DNA of 64,000 nt from Mesorhizobium sp. (lineage in GTDB: Bacteria; Pseudomonadota; Alphaproteobacteria; Rhizobiales; Rhizobiaceae): positions 186,001 to 250,000 of the forward strand of contig SAPZ01000001.1 in NCBI GenBank assembly GCA_004020875.1, in the 5' to 3' direction. Below the pieces are notes generated by a model. The model worked only from the letters and a program-made list of their open reading frames with translations. It was not told where the DNA came from and did no database searches. The position numbers and the translations under genes are program-made. Of the stretch, positions 25,791-35,095 are shown in pieces. Each line of letters opens with the position of its first letter. Within the stretch, counting starts at the first letter, position 1.

Positions 25791-26642
25791 TCAGCTGGCA
25801 TTGCCGCCGGTGCGCGACAGGCCGTCCTTGGCCGGCTGGTAGTTCGGGTCGAGATGGATCGCCTCGCGGTAAGATTTGGCGGCCCTTACCTTGTCGCCGC
25901 GGCGCTCATAAATCAGCGCCTGGTTGGCCCAGGCCTCCGCATTCTTGCCGTCGAGCTTGATAGCCATGTTGAAATCGGAGAAGGCGTTGTCCTCGTCGCC
26001 TGTCGCCAGATAGGAGAGGCCGCGGCCGTTGTAGGGCTCTGCGGCGTCCGGCGCCAGCGAGATCGCGGTCGAGAAATCCTCGATGGCGAATTTGTGCTGG
26101 CCCTGGCTCTGATAGATCAGGCCACGATTGTGGTAGGCGCGCGCATCCGTGGTGTCGAGCTGGATCGCCTTCTGAAAGTCGTTGAAGGCGTCCTGGGTGC
26201 GGCCCGCCTTGCGGTAGAGATTGCCGCGGCCGATATAGGCGGCGTCGTAATTGGCGTTGATCTGGATCGAGCGGTTGTAGTCGGCCAGAGCCGCTTGCTG
26301 ATTGCCGAGGAAACGTTGGATCAGCGCGCGGTTCGAATAGGCCTGGTAGAAATTCGGGTTGAGCTGGATGGCCTGATTGAAGTCTTTGAGCGCCGCCTGG
26401 TACTGGCCCCCGCGGCCATAGGCCGAGCCGCGCACATTATAGCCCTCGGGATCCTGCGGATTGCGTTGGATGACCGCCGAGAGCGAAGAGATGTTCTCGC
26501 TCGACGCTTGCGCTTTGTCGACGGAGTTGAACTCTCCCGTCGGGGTCGTCTGGCATGCTGCAAGCGTCAGGCCCGAAAGCAGAGCCGCCGTCAGGGCGAA
26601 GCCGCGAAAAGCGGATTTGCGCTCCACGGAAATTGCGTTCAT
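25791..26642 (-). CDS. TPR-repeat lipoprotein
   Basis: A 283-residue lipoprotein. A lipobox is seen at LTLAACQTTP, so the mature protein is anchored by Cys from about residue 30. Residues 55-270 contain six or seven tetratricopeptide repeats (for example AYGRGGQYQAALKDFNQAIQ, AYHNRGLIYQSQGQHKFAIE, PYNGRGLSYLATGDEDNAFS). This NlpI-like architecture serves as a scaffold for envelope proteins. The ATG at 26642 has GAGGACAAAG upstream, favouring it over an earlier ATG. It is followed by rpsU in the gene order but is separated from it by that gene's terminator. Confidence 0.9.
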   Translation of the reverse strand: MNAISVERKSAFRGFALTAALLSGLTLAACQTTPTGEFNSVDKAQASSENISSLSAVIQRNPQDPEGYNVRGSAYGRGGQYQAALKDFNQAIQLNPNFYQAYSNRALIQRFLGNQQAALADYNRSIQINANYDAAYIGRGNLYRKAGRTQDAFNDFQKAIQLDTTDARAYHNRGLIYQSQGQHKFAIEDFSTAISLAPDAAEPYNGRGLSYLATGDEDNAFSDFNMAIKLDGKNAEAWANQALIYERRGDKVRAAKSYREAIHLDPNYQPAKDGLSRTGGNAS

Positions 26643-26703
26643 CTTTGTCCTCACTGCCGCAGCGCCGTCAGTCCGTTCCCTCTCCGAACCGGCTCTCATG
26701 CAT

Positions 26704-26740
26704 AAACAAAAAGGTGGCGGCGATTCCGCATCGCGCCACC
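26704..26740 (-). terminator. Rho-independent terminator of rpsU
   Basis: Read on the minus strand, GGTGGCGCGAT pairs with ATCGCCGCCACC (one bulge) around a short loop and runs into TTTTTGTTT. It lies 34 bases downstream of the rpsU stop and just upstream of the TPR lipoprotein gene. Confidence 0.8.
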
Positions 26741-26774
26741 CTCGGTATCCTTCGAAAAGGACAAAAAATAGGCG

Positions 26775-27041
26775 TTATGAGCGCGGAGAGCGCGAAGCGC
26801 CGGCGGCACCAGCCGGAGCCGGACGCGGGGTCATCGGCAGCAGGCCTTCGCGCTGGGCGCGCTTGCGAGCCAGCTTGCGGGCGCGGCGCACGGCCTCGGC
26901 CTTCTCGCGGGCACGCTTCTCGGACGGCTTCTCGTAGTGACCGCGCATCTTCATTTCGCGGAAAATACCTTCGCGCTGCATCTTCTTCTTCAGCGCGCGA
27001 AGCGCCTGATCAACGTTGTTGTCGCGGACGAGTACCTGCAC
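26775..27041 (-). CDS. rpsU: 30S ribosomal protein S21
   Basis: An 88-residue S21, starting [20 protein letters not shown], with the family core [20 protein letters not shown] and a lysine/arginine-rich helix. The C-terminal tail is the alphaproteobacterial extension. I use the GTG at 27041 because this is where S21 proteins begin and AGGA lies 7 bases upstream; ATGs at 27083 and 27095 would add an unsupported leader. It binds the 3' region of 16S rRNA and affects start-site selection. Confidence 0.93.
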   Translation of the reverse strand: MQVLVRDNNVDQALRALKKKMQREGIFREMKMRGHYEKPSEKRAREKAEAVRRARKLARKRAQREGLLPMTPRPAPAGAAGASRSPRS

Positions 27042-27220
27042 GGGCAATCCTGTCTTCGGGTTTGAAATCGTTAGGCAAACAGCCATAGCTGACATGCCTC
27101 CGCGGCGAGCTGCACCGCGAATTGTGGCGGCTGATAGCAGAATCAGGCTGGGATGTCCACCTCTGATTGCGGGAAAGCGCGATCAAAAGCCGATGCGCTG
27201 TCCCTTGACGCTTGCTCGCT

Positions 27221-27607
27221 CTACGCGGTCGTCAGATGGAGGCGGGCAAAATCCTCGAAAAACTCGCCATAATCGCAGGTGATTTCCTCGCCGGCGGCGA
27301 TGTCGCGAATGGCGACGGCACCGCCAAATTGCGAGAAATCCGTGTTCGGCCGCTCGGAGTGGTTCATGAAGCGGCCATTGTCGACCTCGTACACCATGAA
27401 GCCGGGCTTGTCCGGGCTCGGATAGGCGTAGCGGTCGAGCAGTTCCCGCAGATGCGGGGATGCTGCTTCATATTTTTCCATCGGGATCAGCCGGTCGAAA
27501 TCGGGGTCGAGGCGCCAGATCGACGCGCCTTTGCAGATTGGCTCGGCGGCGAAGACGCCGACGCCCTCGATGGCGCTCTGGGCGACATAGGTTCTGATCA
27601 GAAGCAT
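27221..27607 (-). CDS. SET domain-containing lysine methyltransferase-like protein
   Basis: A 128-residue protein that is almost entirely a SET domain. The N-terminal loop is GVGVFAAEPI, the knot-forming core has RFMNHSERPNT (N-H-S-x-x-P-N) at 80-89, and the active-site strand is GEEITCDYGEFF at 106-117, with the catalytic Tyr. The insert between is short and pre- and post-SET zinc motifs are absent, as is usual in bacterial versions. SAM-dependent lysine methylation is expected; the target is unknown. The nearest downstream gene, 180 bases away, is rpsU. Confidence 0.88.
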   Translation of the reverse strand: MLLIRTYVAQSAIEGVGVFAAEPICKGASIWRLDPDFDRLIPMEKYEAASPHLRELLDRYAYPSPDKPGFMVYEVDNGRFMNHSERPNTDFSQFGGAVAIRDIAAGEEITCDYGEFFEDFARLHLTTA

Positions 27608-27773
27608 CGTTCCCCATCCGGTTTCGACGGGAAACGAAAATCGTCAAAATGGTCCGGAATGCAAGGCCGTTTCGCCAGATTTCAGCGTATGAGCATGTCC
27701 GCCGTTCGCCTCGCGGATCACGTCCCGTTGATGGAAGCGTCCGGCTTTGGCCGCGGCATAGGCCGCTGTTGTC

Positions 27774-28142
27774 CTACTGCCGCAACAACCAGCCCAGCCG
27801 GTTCAACGAGAAGGCGTAGCTGAGGGCGATCAGCAGGGCCATGACGAGGCCGGCGGCCGCGTGACCTGCCACATAGAACCCGGCGGCGCCGCCGAGCAAT
27901 ATGATGAGTTCCAGCACCAGCCGCACCCCGCCCGGCACCGGCACCGGTGCTCGGCCTGACCGGCTTGGGTCGTCGGGAACCGCGAAGATTCCCCACAGCG
28001 CAGCCGCAATAAGAGGCGAGGCCAAGGCGAGGAGCCAGCGCCACCACCCTTCGGACAGGCCCCAGGATGCGACGCCGAGCCCGAGCAGCGCTGCAAGTTC
28101 CAGCAGAAAGCGCAAGGTCAGATTCCACCAGGCGTTGCCCAT
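27774..28142 (-). CDS. YrdB-like (DUF2568) membrane protein
   Basis: A 122-residue four-helix membrane protein. NLTLRFLLELAALLGLGV, the WW-rich EGWWRWLLALASPLIAAALW and PVPGGVRLVLELIILLGGAA match the DUF2568/YrdB family of unknown role. The start at MGNAWWN is at 28142 with GGAGGATAG just upstream, better than the reading from 28229. It lies between the SET gene and the divergent sarcosine oxidase operon. Confidence 0.85.
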   Translation of the reverse strand: MGNAWWNLTLRFLLELAALLGLGVASWGLSEGWWRWLLALASPLIAAALWGIFAVPDDPSRSGRAPVPVPGGVRLVLELIILLGGAAGFYVAGHAAAGLVMALLIALSYAFSLNRLGWLLRQ

Positions 28143-28346
28143 ATCTATCCTCCAAGCCTCGGAGCAGTCGGTATGGCCGATCGCGGCTGCGGCTACCAGC
28201 CTGGATGCCATCCTATCGGCATGGCGCAAAACGGCAAGCGCCGTCGCAAACAGCGCAAGGATGACATCGCGGTTTCGCTAGTGATACACCTCGCGTGACG
28301 GGAGAGGCCCGGACGAATTCCGCGATTTTTGGCGCGAGGCTACAAC

Positions 28347-29600
28347 GTGAAGAAATACTCGGTATTCGCTATTGCCCGTGAGGCGATGCGCGGTCACAAG
28401 GGCTGGGAAGAACAATGGACCTCGCCCGAGCCGAAGAAGGAATACGACGTCATCATCGTCGGGGCTGGCGGCCACGGACTGGCGACGGCGTATTACCTGG
28501 CGAGCGAGCACGGCATCACCAACATCGCAGTGCTCGAAAAAGGCTGGCTCGGCGGCGGCAACACCGGCCGCAACACCACCATCATCCGCTCCAACTATCT
28601 CTATGACGAAAGCGCCGGCATCTACGACCATGCGCTGAAGCTGTGGGATGGGCTCTCCCAAGAGCTCAACTACAACGTCATGTATTCGGCGCGCGGCGTG
28701 ATGATGCTGGCGCACAACGTGCATGACGTGCAGGTGTTCAAGCGCCACATCCATGCCAACCGGCTCAACGGCATCGACAATGAATGGCTGACGCCGGAAG
28801 AGGCGAAGGCGTTCTGTCCGCCGCTCAACATTTCCAAGGAAGCGCGCTATCCGGTGATGGGCGCAGCGCTGCAGCGGCGCGGCGGCACGGCGCGTCACGA
28901 CGCGGTCGCCTGGGGCTATGCGCGCGGCGCGTCGGCGCGCGGCGTCCACATCATCCAGAACTGCGAAGTCACAGGCATCAAGCGGGCGGCCAACGGCGCA
29001 GTCAGCGGCGTCGAGACGACGCGCGGCTTCATCGGCGCCAAGAAGGTCGGTGTGGTCGCGGCCGGCCATTCCTCGGTGATCATGAACATGGCCGGCGTGC
29101 GCATGCCGCTCGAAAGCTATCCGCTGCAGGCGCTGGTGTCGGAGCCGGTCAAGCCGGTGGTGCCCTGCGTGGTGATGTCGAACACGGTGCACGCCTATAT
29201 CTCGCAATCGGACAAGGGCGAGCTGGTCATCGGCGCCGGAACCGACCAGTATGTCTCCTATTCACAGACCGGCGGCCTGCACATATTGCAGCATACGCTC
29301 GACGCCATTTGCGAGATGTTCCCGATCTTCACGCGCATGAAGATGCTGCGCTCCTGGGGCGGCATTGTCGACGTGACCCCGGACCGCTCGCCGATCCTGG
29401 CGAAGACGCCGGTCAAGGGGCTTTACGTCAATTGCGGCTGGGGCACAGGCGGCTTCAAGGCGACGCCCGGCTCGGGCAATGTCTTCGCGCATACCATCGC
29501 GAAGGACGAGCCGCACCCGATCAACGCGCCCTTCACGCTCGAGCGCTTCCGCACTGGACGCCTCATCGACGAGGCCGCGGCGGCGGCGGTGGCGCACTGA
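28347..29600 (+). CDS. soxB: Sarcosine oxidase subunit beta
   Basis: A 417-residue flavoprotein subunit of heterotetrameric sarcosine oxidase, which turns sarcosine, THF and O2 into glycine, 5,10-methylene-THF and H2O2. The FAD-binding motif [20 protein letters not shown] is near residue 40, and a glycine-rich [20 protein letters not shown] follows. The C-terminal [18 protein letters not shown] block is typical of the DAO fold. I chose the GTG at 28347 ([14 protein letters not shown]) with GAGG upstream, the usual N-terminus for this family. First gene of soxBDAG. Confidence 0.95.
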   Translation: MKKYSVFAIAREAMRGHKGWEEQWTSPEPKKEYDVIIVGAGGHGLATAYYLASEHGITNIAVLEKGWLGGGNTGRNTTIIRSNYLYDESAGIYDHALKLWDGLSQELNYNVMYSARGVMMLAHNVHDVQVFKRHIHANRLNGIDNEWLTPEEAKAFCPPLNISKEARYPVMGAALQRRGGTARHDAVAWGYARGASARGVHIIQNCEVTGIKRAANGAVSGVETTRGFIGAKKVGVVAAGHSSVIMNMAGVRMPLESYPLQALVSEPVKPVVPCVVMSNTVHAYISQSDKGELVIGAGTDQYVSYSQTGGLHILQHTLDAICEMFPIFTRMKMLRSWGGIVDVTPDRSPILAKTPVKGLYVNCGWGTGGFKATPGSGNVFAHTIAKDEPHPINAPFTLERFRTGRLIDEAAAAAVAH

Positions 29601-29672
29601 TGATGGTTCAGCTGTTTTGCGATCAACCGGCCGGCGCCCGCGCTGGTCACGGCAAGTTTTAGGATCTCCCAG

Positions 29673-29969
29673 ATGCTTCTCATCCGCTGCCCCTATTGCG
29701 AGGAAGAGCGCCCGGAACTCGAGTTCCGCAATGCCGGCGAGGCGCATATCGCGCGCCCGACCAACATTGCCGCCGAGAGCGATGACGATTTCGAGAAATT
29801 CTTCTTCATCCGCGCGAATCCCAAGGGTGTCATCTATGAGCGCTGGCGGCACATCCATGGCTGCGCGCGCTTCTTCAACGCGGTGCGTGACACCGTCACC
29901 GACAAGTTCGTCATGACCTACAAGGCCGGCGAGCCGAAGCCCGCGAAGCTGCCCGGAGCCTCGAAATGA
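29673..29969 (+). CDS. soxD: Sarcosine oxidase subunit delta
   Basis: A 98-residue small subunit with a zinc site formed by Cys6 and Cys9 (LIRCPYCEEERPEL), and probably His60 and Cys64 (WRHIHGCARFFNAVRDT). It is needed for assembly of the heterotetramer. Its stop overlaps the soxA start by four bases (ATGA). Confidence 0.95.
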   Translation: MLLIRCPYCEEERPELEFRNAGEAHIARPTNIAAESDDDFEKFFFIRANPKGVIYERWRHIHGCARFFNAVRDTVTDKFVMTYKAGEPKPAKLPGASK

Positions 29970-32959
29970 ACGCCATGTTCCGCATTTCCGGCGCCGGGCG
30001 CCTTAGCCAGGCGAAGACCGCCTCCTTCACCTTCGACGACAAGTCCTATATCGGCATCGAGGGCGATACTTTGGCCTCGGCGCTGCTTGCCAACGGCGTG
30101 CATCTGGTCGGCCGTTCGTTCAAGTACCACCGGCCGCGCGGCGTCCTGTCGGCCGGCGCGGAGGAGCCCAACGCGCTGGTGCAGATCGTGCGCGACGATG
30201 CGCGCAAGACGCCGAATGTTCGCGCCACCGTGCAGGAGCTCTATGACGGGCTGACGGCCCATTCGCAGAACCGTTGGCCGTCGCTTGCCTTCGACGTCGG
30301 CGCCGTCAACGACGTCGCCTCGCCGCTATTTTCGGCCGGCTTCTACTACAAGACCTTCATGTGGCCGAAGTCGGCCTGGAAGAACCTTTACGAGCCGAAA
30401 ATCCGCGCCGCCGCAGGCCTTGGCGTTTCTCCGGACCAGCCAGACCCGGACCATTATGCCTCGCGCTACGCGCATTGCGAGGTGCTGGTGCTGGGCGGGG
30501 GTGCTGCCGGCATTGCCGCGGCGCTTGCCGCCGCCGAAACTGGCGTGCGGGTGATCCTCGCCGACGAGCAAGCCGAATTCGGCGGCAGCCTGCGCTTCGA
30601 GAGCGGCGCCAGGATCGACGACCAGGACGGCTATGCATGGGCTCAAGGCGCGATCGCGAAGCTCAAGGCGATGGACAATGTGCGCGTGCTCTCCCGCACC
30701 ACCGCCTTCGGCTACTACGCGCAGAACTTCGTAGGCCTGGTCGAGCGGGTAAGCGATCACCTGAAGAACCCTGGCCACGATCTGGCGCGCGAACGCCTGT
30801 GGCAGGTGCGCGCCGGCCGTGTCGTGATCGCCACCGGCGCCATCGAGCGCCACATGGTGTTCGCCAACAACGACCGTCCGGGCGTCATGCTGGCGTCCGC
30901 GGCGCGCACCTATCTCAACCACTTCGGCGTTGCCGTGGGCAGAAATGTCGGCGTCTATACGGCCAATGATTCCGCCTATGCAGCGGCAATCGACCTCAAG
31001 AAGGCCGGCGTCAACATCGCGGCCATCGTTGACCTCCGCGACAATCCGGCCGGGCCGGCGATCGACGAGGCGAGGGCGCTCGGCATCGAGATCAATTTCG
31101 GCCGCGCGGTGGTCAGCGCCGGCGGCAAGCTGCGCGTCTCCTCGATGACCGTGCAGCCGAAGAATGGCGGCGGCGGGCGCACCATCCCGGTCGACGCGAT
31201 CCTGATGTCGGCCGGCTGGACCCCGTCGGTGCACCTCTTCTCGCAGTCGCGCGGCAAGGTCGCCTTCAACGACGAGACCAAGCGTTTCGTGCCCGGCACC
31301 TACGCGCAAGATTGCGTCTCGGTCGGCGCCTGCAACGGCACGGATGGGTTGGACGCAACGGTCGACGAGGCCTATGCGGCCGGCGCCAAGGCGGCGAAGG
31401 AGGCCGGCGGCAAGGCCGGAAAAGGCGCCAAGCCAAAGGTCGATGCCGGCGAGAGCTGGTCGCGCGGGATGCTGGGCGCGGCGCCCGGCGCCGGGCCGGG
31501 CACCACGGTCAAGGCCTTCGTCGATTTCCAGAACGACGTGACCGCCAAGGACATCCGCCAGGCGGTGCATGAGGGCATGCGCTCGATCGAGCACGTCAAG
31601 CGCTTCACCACCAACGGCATGGCGACCGACCAGGGCAAGACGTCGAACATGCATGGCCTGGCGATCGCCGCCGACGAACTCGGCAAGCCGATCCCGCAAG
31701 TCGGCCTCACCACGTTCCGTGCACCCTATACGCCGGTAACCTTCGGCTCGATCGTCGGCCACGCGCGCGGCGCCCTGTTTGACCCGACCCGCCGCACAGC
31801 GACGCATGGCTGGGCCGCTTCGCAAGGTGCTGTGTTCGAGGATGTCGGCCACTGGAAGCGCGCCTGGTATTTCCCCAGGGCCGGCGAGGACATGCACGCC
31901 GCCGTCAACCGCGAATGCGTGACGGTGCGCAAGGTCGGCGGCCTGTTCGACGCCTCGACGCTCGGCAAGATCGAGGTGGTCGGGCCAGACGCGGCGAAGT
32001 TCATGGAACTGCTCTACACCAATCCGTGGGAGAAGCTCGAAACCGGCCGCTGCCGCTACGGCATCATGCTGCGTGAGGACGGCTTCATCTATGACGACGG
32101 CGTCGTCGGCCGGCTGGCGCCGGACCGTTTCCATGTCACGACGACCACCGGCGGCGCGCCGCGCGTCATGAACCACATGGAGGATTACCTTCAGACCGAG
32201 TTCCCGCATCTCAATGTCTGGCTGACCTCGATCACCGAGCAGTGGGCGGTCATCGCGGTGCAGGGGCCTAAGTCGCGCGACATCATCGCGCCGCTGGTCG
32301 AAGGCATCGATATGTCGGACGAGGCGATGCCGCATATGTCGGTGCGCGAGGGCAAGATCTGCGGCGTGCCGACCAGGCTGTTCCGCATGTCCTTCACGGG
32401 CGAACGTGGCTTCGAGGTCAACGTGCCGGCCGATTACGGCGAGGCTGTGTGGGAAGCGCTGTGGGCCGAAGGCCAGAAGCATGGCGCGACCGCCTACGGC
32501 ACCGAAACGATGCACGTGCTGCGCGCCGAGAAGGGCTATATCATCGTCGGCCAGGACACCGACGGCACGGTGACGCCGAACGATGCCGGGCTCGACTGGG
32601 CGGTCGGCAAGAAGAAGACTGATTTTGTCGGCATCCGCGGCCTGACCCGGCCGGACCTTGTGGCCAAGGGCCGCAAGCAGCTTGTCGGCCTGAAGACCAA
32701 GGATCCGAAGGTGGTGCTGGAAGAGGGTGCGCAGATCGTCACGGATCCGAAGCAGCCTATCCCGATGAAGATGATCGGCCATGTCACCTCGAGCTATTGG
32801 TCGGAGAATTGCGGGCGCTCGATCGCGCTGGCGCTGGTTGCCGGCGGGCGCGACCGCATGGGTGAGACGCTCTATGTGCCGATGCCGAACGGCACGATCG
32901 AGGTGGAAATCACCGGCATGGTGTTCGTCGACGAGAAGGGAGAACGCCTCAATGGCTAA
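29966..32959 (+). CDS. soxA: Sarcosine oxidase subunit alpha
   Basis: A 997-residue subunit. The N-terminal 100 residues form the 2Fe-2S-like fold (GDTLASALLANGVHLVGRSF), followed by an NAD-binding Rossmann domain with VLGGGAAGIAAALAAAETGV near 175, and a C-terminal GcvT-like domain from about 600 that binds tetrahydrofolate (FDASTLGKIEVVGPDAAKF, GERGFEVNVPA). A lysine- and glycine-rich linker (about 470-490) is slightly longer than usual. It accepts formaldehyde from sarcosine oxidation at the THF site. Confidence 0.96.
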   Translation: MNAMFRISGAGRLSQAKTASFTFDDKSYIGIEGDTLASALLANGVHLVGRSFKYHRPRGVLSAGAEEPNALVQIVRDDARKTPNVRATVQELYDGLTAHSQNRWPSLAFDVGAVNDVASPLFSAGFYYKTFMWPKSAWKNLYEPKIRAAAGLGVSPDQPDPDHYASRYAHCEVLVLGGGAAGIAAALAAAETGVRVILADEQAEFGGSLRFESGARIDDQDGYAWAQGAIAKLKAMDNVRVLSRTTAFGYYAQNFVGLVERVSDHLKNPGHDLARERLWQVRAGRVVIATGAIERHMVFANNDRPGVMLASAARTYLNHFGVAVGRNVGVYTANDSAYAAAIDLKKAGVNIAAIVDLRDNPAGPAIDEARALGIEINFGRAVVSAGGKLRVSSMTVQPKNGGGGRTIPVDAILMSAGWTPSVHLFSQSRGKVAFNDETKRFVPGTYAQDCVSVGACNGTDGLDATVDEAYAAGAKAAKEAGGKAGKGAKPKVDAGESWSRGMLGAAPGAGPGTTVKAFVDFQNDVTAKDIRQAVHEGMRSIEHVKRFTTNGMATDQGKTSNMHGLAIAADELGKPIPQVGLTTFRAPYTPVTFGSIVGHARGALFDPTRRTATHGWAASQGAVFEDVGHWKRAWYFPRAGEDMHAAVNRECVTVRKVGGLFDASTLGKIEVVGPDAAKFMELLYTNPWEKLETGRCRYGIMLREDGFIYDDGVVGRLAPDRFHVTTTTGGAPRVMNHMEDYLQTEFPHLNVWLTSITEQWAVIAVQGPKSRDIIAPLVEGIDMSDEAMPHMSVREGKICGVPTRLFRMSFTGERGFEVNVPADYGEAVWEALWAEGQKHGATAYGTETMHVLRAEKGYIIVGQDTDGTVTPNDAGLDWAVGKKKTDFVGIRGLTRPDLVAKGRKQLVGLKTKDPKVVLEEGAQIVTDPKQPIPMKMIGHVTSSYWSENCGRSIALALVAGGRDRMGETLYVPMPNGTIEVEITGMVFVDEKGERLNG

Positions 32960-33527
32960 GGCCGCCAAGACAAAAGCCGCTGAAGCCTCGGTCGAGCGGC
33001 GTCCCGCGCTTGCCGGCCGCACGCTTTCTGCGCCCGGCGTGAAGGTGGAGATGCTGGCTCCGGCCGAGCGGATCTCGCTGCGCGCGCCGCAGGCTTCGCT
33101 TGCGGCGCTCTCCAAGGCGCTCGACGTGACGCTGCCGGCGCAGCCGAAGAGCTCGGCGGCGAAGGATGGGCGCACGGCGCTGTGGCTCGGCCCGGACGAA
33201 TGGCTGATCATCGACGAGGCCGGCAACGATCCGCTTGCCGATTGCGCCAAGGTGACGGCGCTGCATTCGGCGGTTGGCATCTCGCACCGCAATGTCGGGA
33301 TTTCGGTCGCCGGACCAGCGGCCGCCGTGACGGTCAATTCGGGCTGCCCGCAGGACCTGTCGCTCGAGGCTTTCCCGGTGGGTGCTGCCTCGCGCACCAT
33401 TCTCGGCAAATCCGAGATCGTGCTGTTGCGCACCGCGGAAGACAGCTTTCGCGTGGAATGCTGGCGTTCCTTCTCGGACTATGTCTTTACTTTGCTGTCG
33501 GAAGCGGCGAGCGACGCAGCGAACTGA
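32952..33527 (+). CDS. soxG: Sarcosine oxidase subunit gamma
   Basis: A 191-residue subunit starting eight bases inside the end of soxA. It has a basic N-terminal tail, then KVEMLAPAERISLRAPQASL, TALWLGPDEWLIIDE and RNVGISVAGPAAAVTVNSGC, the SoxG pattern related to the C-terminal THF domain of soxA. It completes the BDAG operon. No glyA or purU was found nearby; the released one-carbon unit must be processed elsewhere. Confidence 0.94.
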   Translation: MAKAAKTKAAEASVERRPALAGRTLSAPGVKVEMLAPAERISLRAPQASLAALSKALDVTLPAQPKSSAAKDGRTALWLGPDEWLIIDEAGNDPLADCAKVTALHSAVGISHRNVGISVAGPAAAVTVNSGCPQDLSLEAFPVGAASRTILGKSEIVLLRTAEDSFRVECWRSFSDYVFTLLSEAASDAAN

Positions 33528-33815
<288 letters not shown>

Positions 33816-33845
33816 GTCCGGGCAGATCGCTCGAGGCGAGAGGCA

Positions 33846-33882
33846 AAACGAAAAAGGGCGGCCAAGTGCCGCCCGTTTCGTA
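33846..33882. terminator. Bidirectional Rho-independent terminator
   Basis: Stem GGGCGGC (33856-33862) with GCCGCCC (33868-33874) and loop CAAGT. The stem is flanked by ACGAAAAA on the left and GTTTCGT on the right, so both strands end in a run of U. It separates the convergent small charged protein gene and the secreted peptide gene. Confidence 0.88.
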
Positions 33883-33896
33883 TGAAATCTTGCCGC

Positions 33897-34130
33897 TTAC
33901 AGGCCGGGCACGAACCACGGGTCGACGTCGATGCCAAGCTTTGGGCTCTTCGGCTGGGTCTTGGTGGTGTCCACCTTTTCGACCGAGCCGGTCGCAGTGC
34001 AATCGAGGGCTACATTGGCGTTGGTCTGGGTGCAAGCAGCCGGGGCATGTTTGGCCGACTGGCTCGCGCCGGCAAAGGCGGCGCCCGAGAAAGCCAGAAC
34101 GGCAGCGAGTGTGAGGATGGTCTTCTTCAT
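33897..34130 (-). CDS. Small secreted protein of unknown function
   Basis: A 77-residue protein with a clean signal peptide (MKKTILTLAAVLAFSGAAFA then GASQ), leaving a mature peptide of about 57 residues with two cysteines (AACTQ and LDCTATG) that could pair. The end, KLGIDVDPWFVPGL, is unusual. GGAGACGGACA stands before the ATG. It follows the TetR gene on the same strand, and palindromic GTAC-type sites lie over its promoter, so TetR control is possible. Confidence 0.78.
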   Translation of the reverse strand: MKKTILTLAAVLAFSGAAFAGASQSAKHAPAACTQTNANVALDCTATGSVEKVDTTKTQPKSPKLGIDVDPWFVPGL

Positions 34131-34144
34131 TGTCCGTCTCCAGT

Positions 34145-34216
34145 CGTACATGTACGATATAGCGTACACATACGGTTAACGGAAGCTGAATTCAAGAGGG
34201 AATTTGTACGCGTACG
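34145..34216 (-). promoter_or_regulatory. Cluster of CGTAC palindromes, candidate TetR operators
   Basis: CGTACATGTACG (34145-34156) is a perfect palindrome, TGTACGATATAGCGTACA (34151-34168) is a 6-6-6 inverted repeat sharing its bases, and GTACGCGTAC (34206-34215) is a further perfect palindrome. They occupy the promoter region of the small secreted protein. The same CGTACA half-site with AGCGTA occurs between the -35 and -10 boxes of the TetR gene near 34980. Confidence 0.5.
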
Positions 34217-34294
34217 ACAACTTTCCTTAAACGTAGGAATTCGTCCGGCGCGATCCAAGCGACGGGCATCACGGAATAGCGGCGCAACCGCCGG

Positions 34295-34939
34295 TCAGCA
34301 GTTGACGGGTGTTTCGGTGAGCGGTGGAATATCTTGCGCCGACAATGAGGCCAGCGTGAAATCGCACATCCGCTTCACATAGGCCTGGGGATCGCCGAAC
34401 GGATAGAAGGGGAACGTGATCAGCAGCGAAATCGTGCCGTGGCCGACGGTCCACAGCATGGTGGCAATGGCGCGCGGATCGCCTTTGAGCTTGCCGGCGG
34501 CCACACAGGCCTCGACCCTGCTTATCAGCACCTTCATCGCCGGATTACCCTCTTCCATGTCCTCGTAGCTGCGCCCTTCCGGCAGCCTGGTCTTCTCGGT
34601 CATGAAGACGGTGCGGTATTCGTTGGGATTGCCAAGGCCGAAGGCGGCATATTCGGTCATCACCGCCCGCAGCGCCTCGATCGGGTCATCGGCGGGGTGT
34701 TCCTCGATGCGACGGGCGAGCGTCTCGAAAGCGTCCTCGGCGAGCGCGAACAGGATGTCCTGCTTATCGGCGAAATAGGAATAGACCGACATCGGCGCGT
34801 AGCCGACGCGCTTGGCAAGCTTGCGGATGGTCAGGCCTTCGTAGCCCTCCTCCTGCACAAGCTTGTGAGCCGCTGCGACCAGTTCGGAGCGGAGCTCAGC
34901 CTTCTGTTTTTCGCGGCGTTTCTGAACGCTCAGCGCCAA
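34295..34939 (-). CDS. TetR/AcrR family regulator (WHG-type C-terminal domain)
   Basis: A 214-residue repressor. The helix-turn-helix is TIRKLAKRVGYAPMSVYSYF at about 37-56, preceded by the amphipathic LVAAAHKLVQEEGYEG. The ligand domain has the TetR_C_13-like GTISLLITFPFYPFGDP block. It faces away from, and is transcribed in the same direction as, the acyl-CoA cluster that starts upstream at 35094-38302. Members of this group often sense acyl-CoAs or fatty acids, which would fit, but the ligand is unknown. Confidence 0.9.
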   Translation of the reverse strand: MALSVQKRREKQKAELRSELVAAAHKLVQEEGYEGLTIRKLAKRVGYAPMSVYSYFADKQDILFALAEDAFETLARRIEEHPADDPIEALRAVMTEYAAFGLGNPNEYRTVFMTEKTRLPEGRSYEDMEEGNPAMKVLISRVEACVAAGKLKGDPRAIATMLWTVGHGTISLLITFPFYPFGDPQAYVKRMCDFTLASLSAQDIPPLTETPVNC

Positions 34940-34964
34940 TGCACGCCTGCCTTTGTCGTTGGTT

Positions 34965-35012
34965 GCCTGACGAAATTATATACGCTGTACGGAAACGGAC
35001 AAGAGAGCAGGC
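34965..35012 (-). promoter_or_regulatory. Promoter of the TetR gene with embedded CGTACA half-site
   Basis: On the minus strand, TTGTCC, a 16-base spacer and TATAAT give a good sigma-70 promoter about 35-60 bases before the TetR start. The spacer contains CGTACAGCGTA, matching half-sites found at 34145-34216. Exact limits are uncertain by a few bases. Confidence 0.5.
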
Positions 35013-35046
35013 TGGTTCCCTAGCGTACGGTCCAACTTCTGCCTTT

Positions 35047-35095
35047 ACGCAATTCCGGACGGAAAACCGCCGAGGCACTTTTCCTGGAATCGCTC
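35047..35095 (+). repeat. Hairpin repeat, copy 3
   Basis: ACGCAATTCCGGACGGAAAA at the left and TTTTCCTGGAATCGCTC at the right form the second hairpin of the family described at 5156; the first hairpin is missing here. One arm carries an ATTGC to ATCGC change. The right end abuts the stop codon of the SDR gene. Confidence 0.85.

Noticed and set aside
26775..27095. A 106-residue S21 starting at the ATG at 27095 or 27083
   Set aside because: S21 proteins start at MQVLVRDNN; the GTG at 27041 has a ribosome site at the right distance.
30326..33433. A 1035-codon open frame on the minus strand across soxA and soxG
   Set aside because: It is the antisense of recognised sarcosine oxidase genes in a high-GC region, with no ribosome site and arginine/histidine-rich composition typical of shadow frames.
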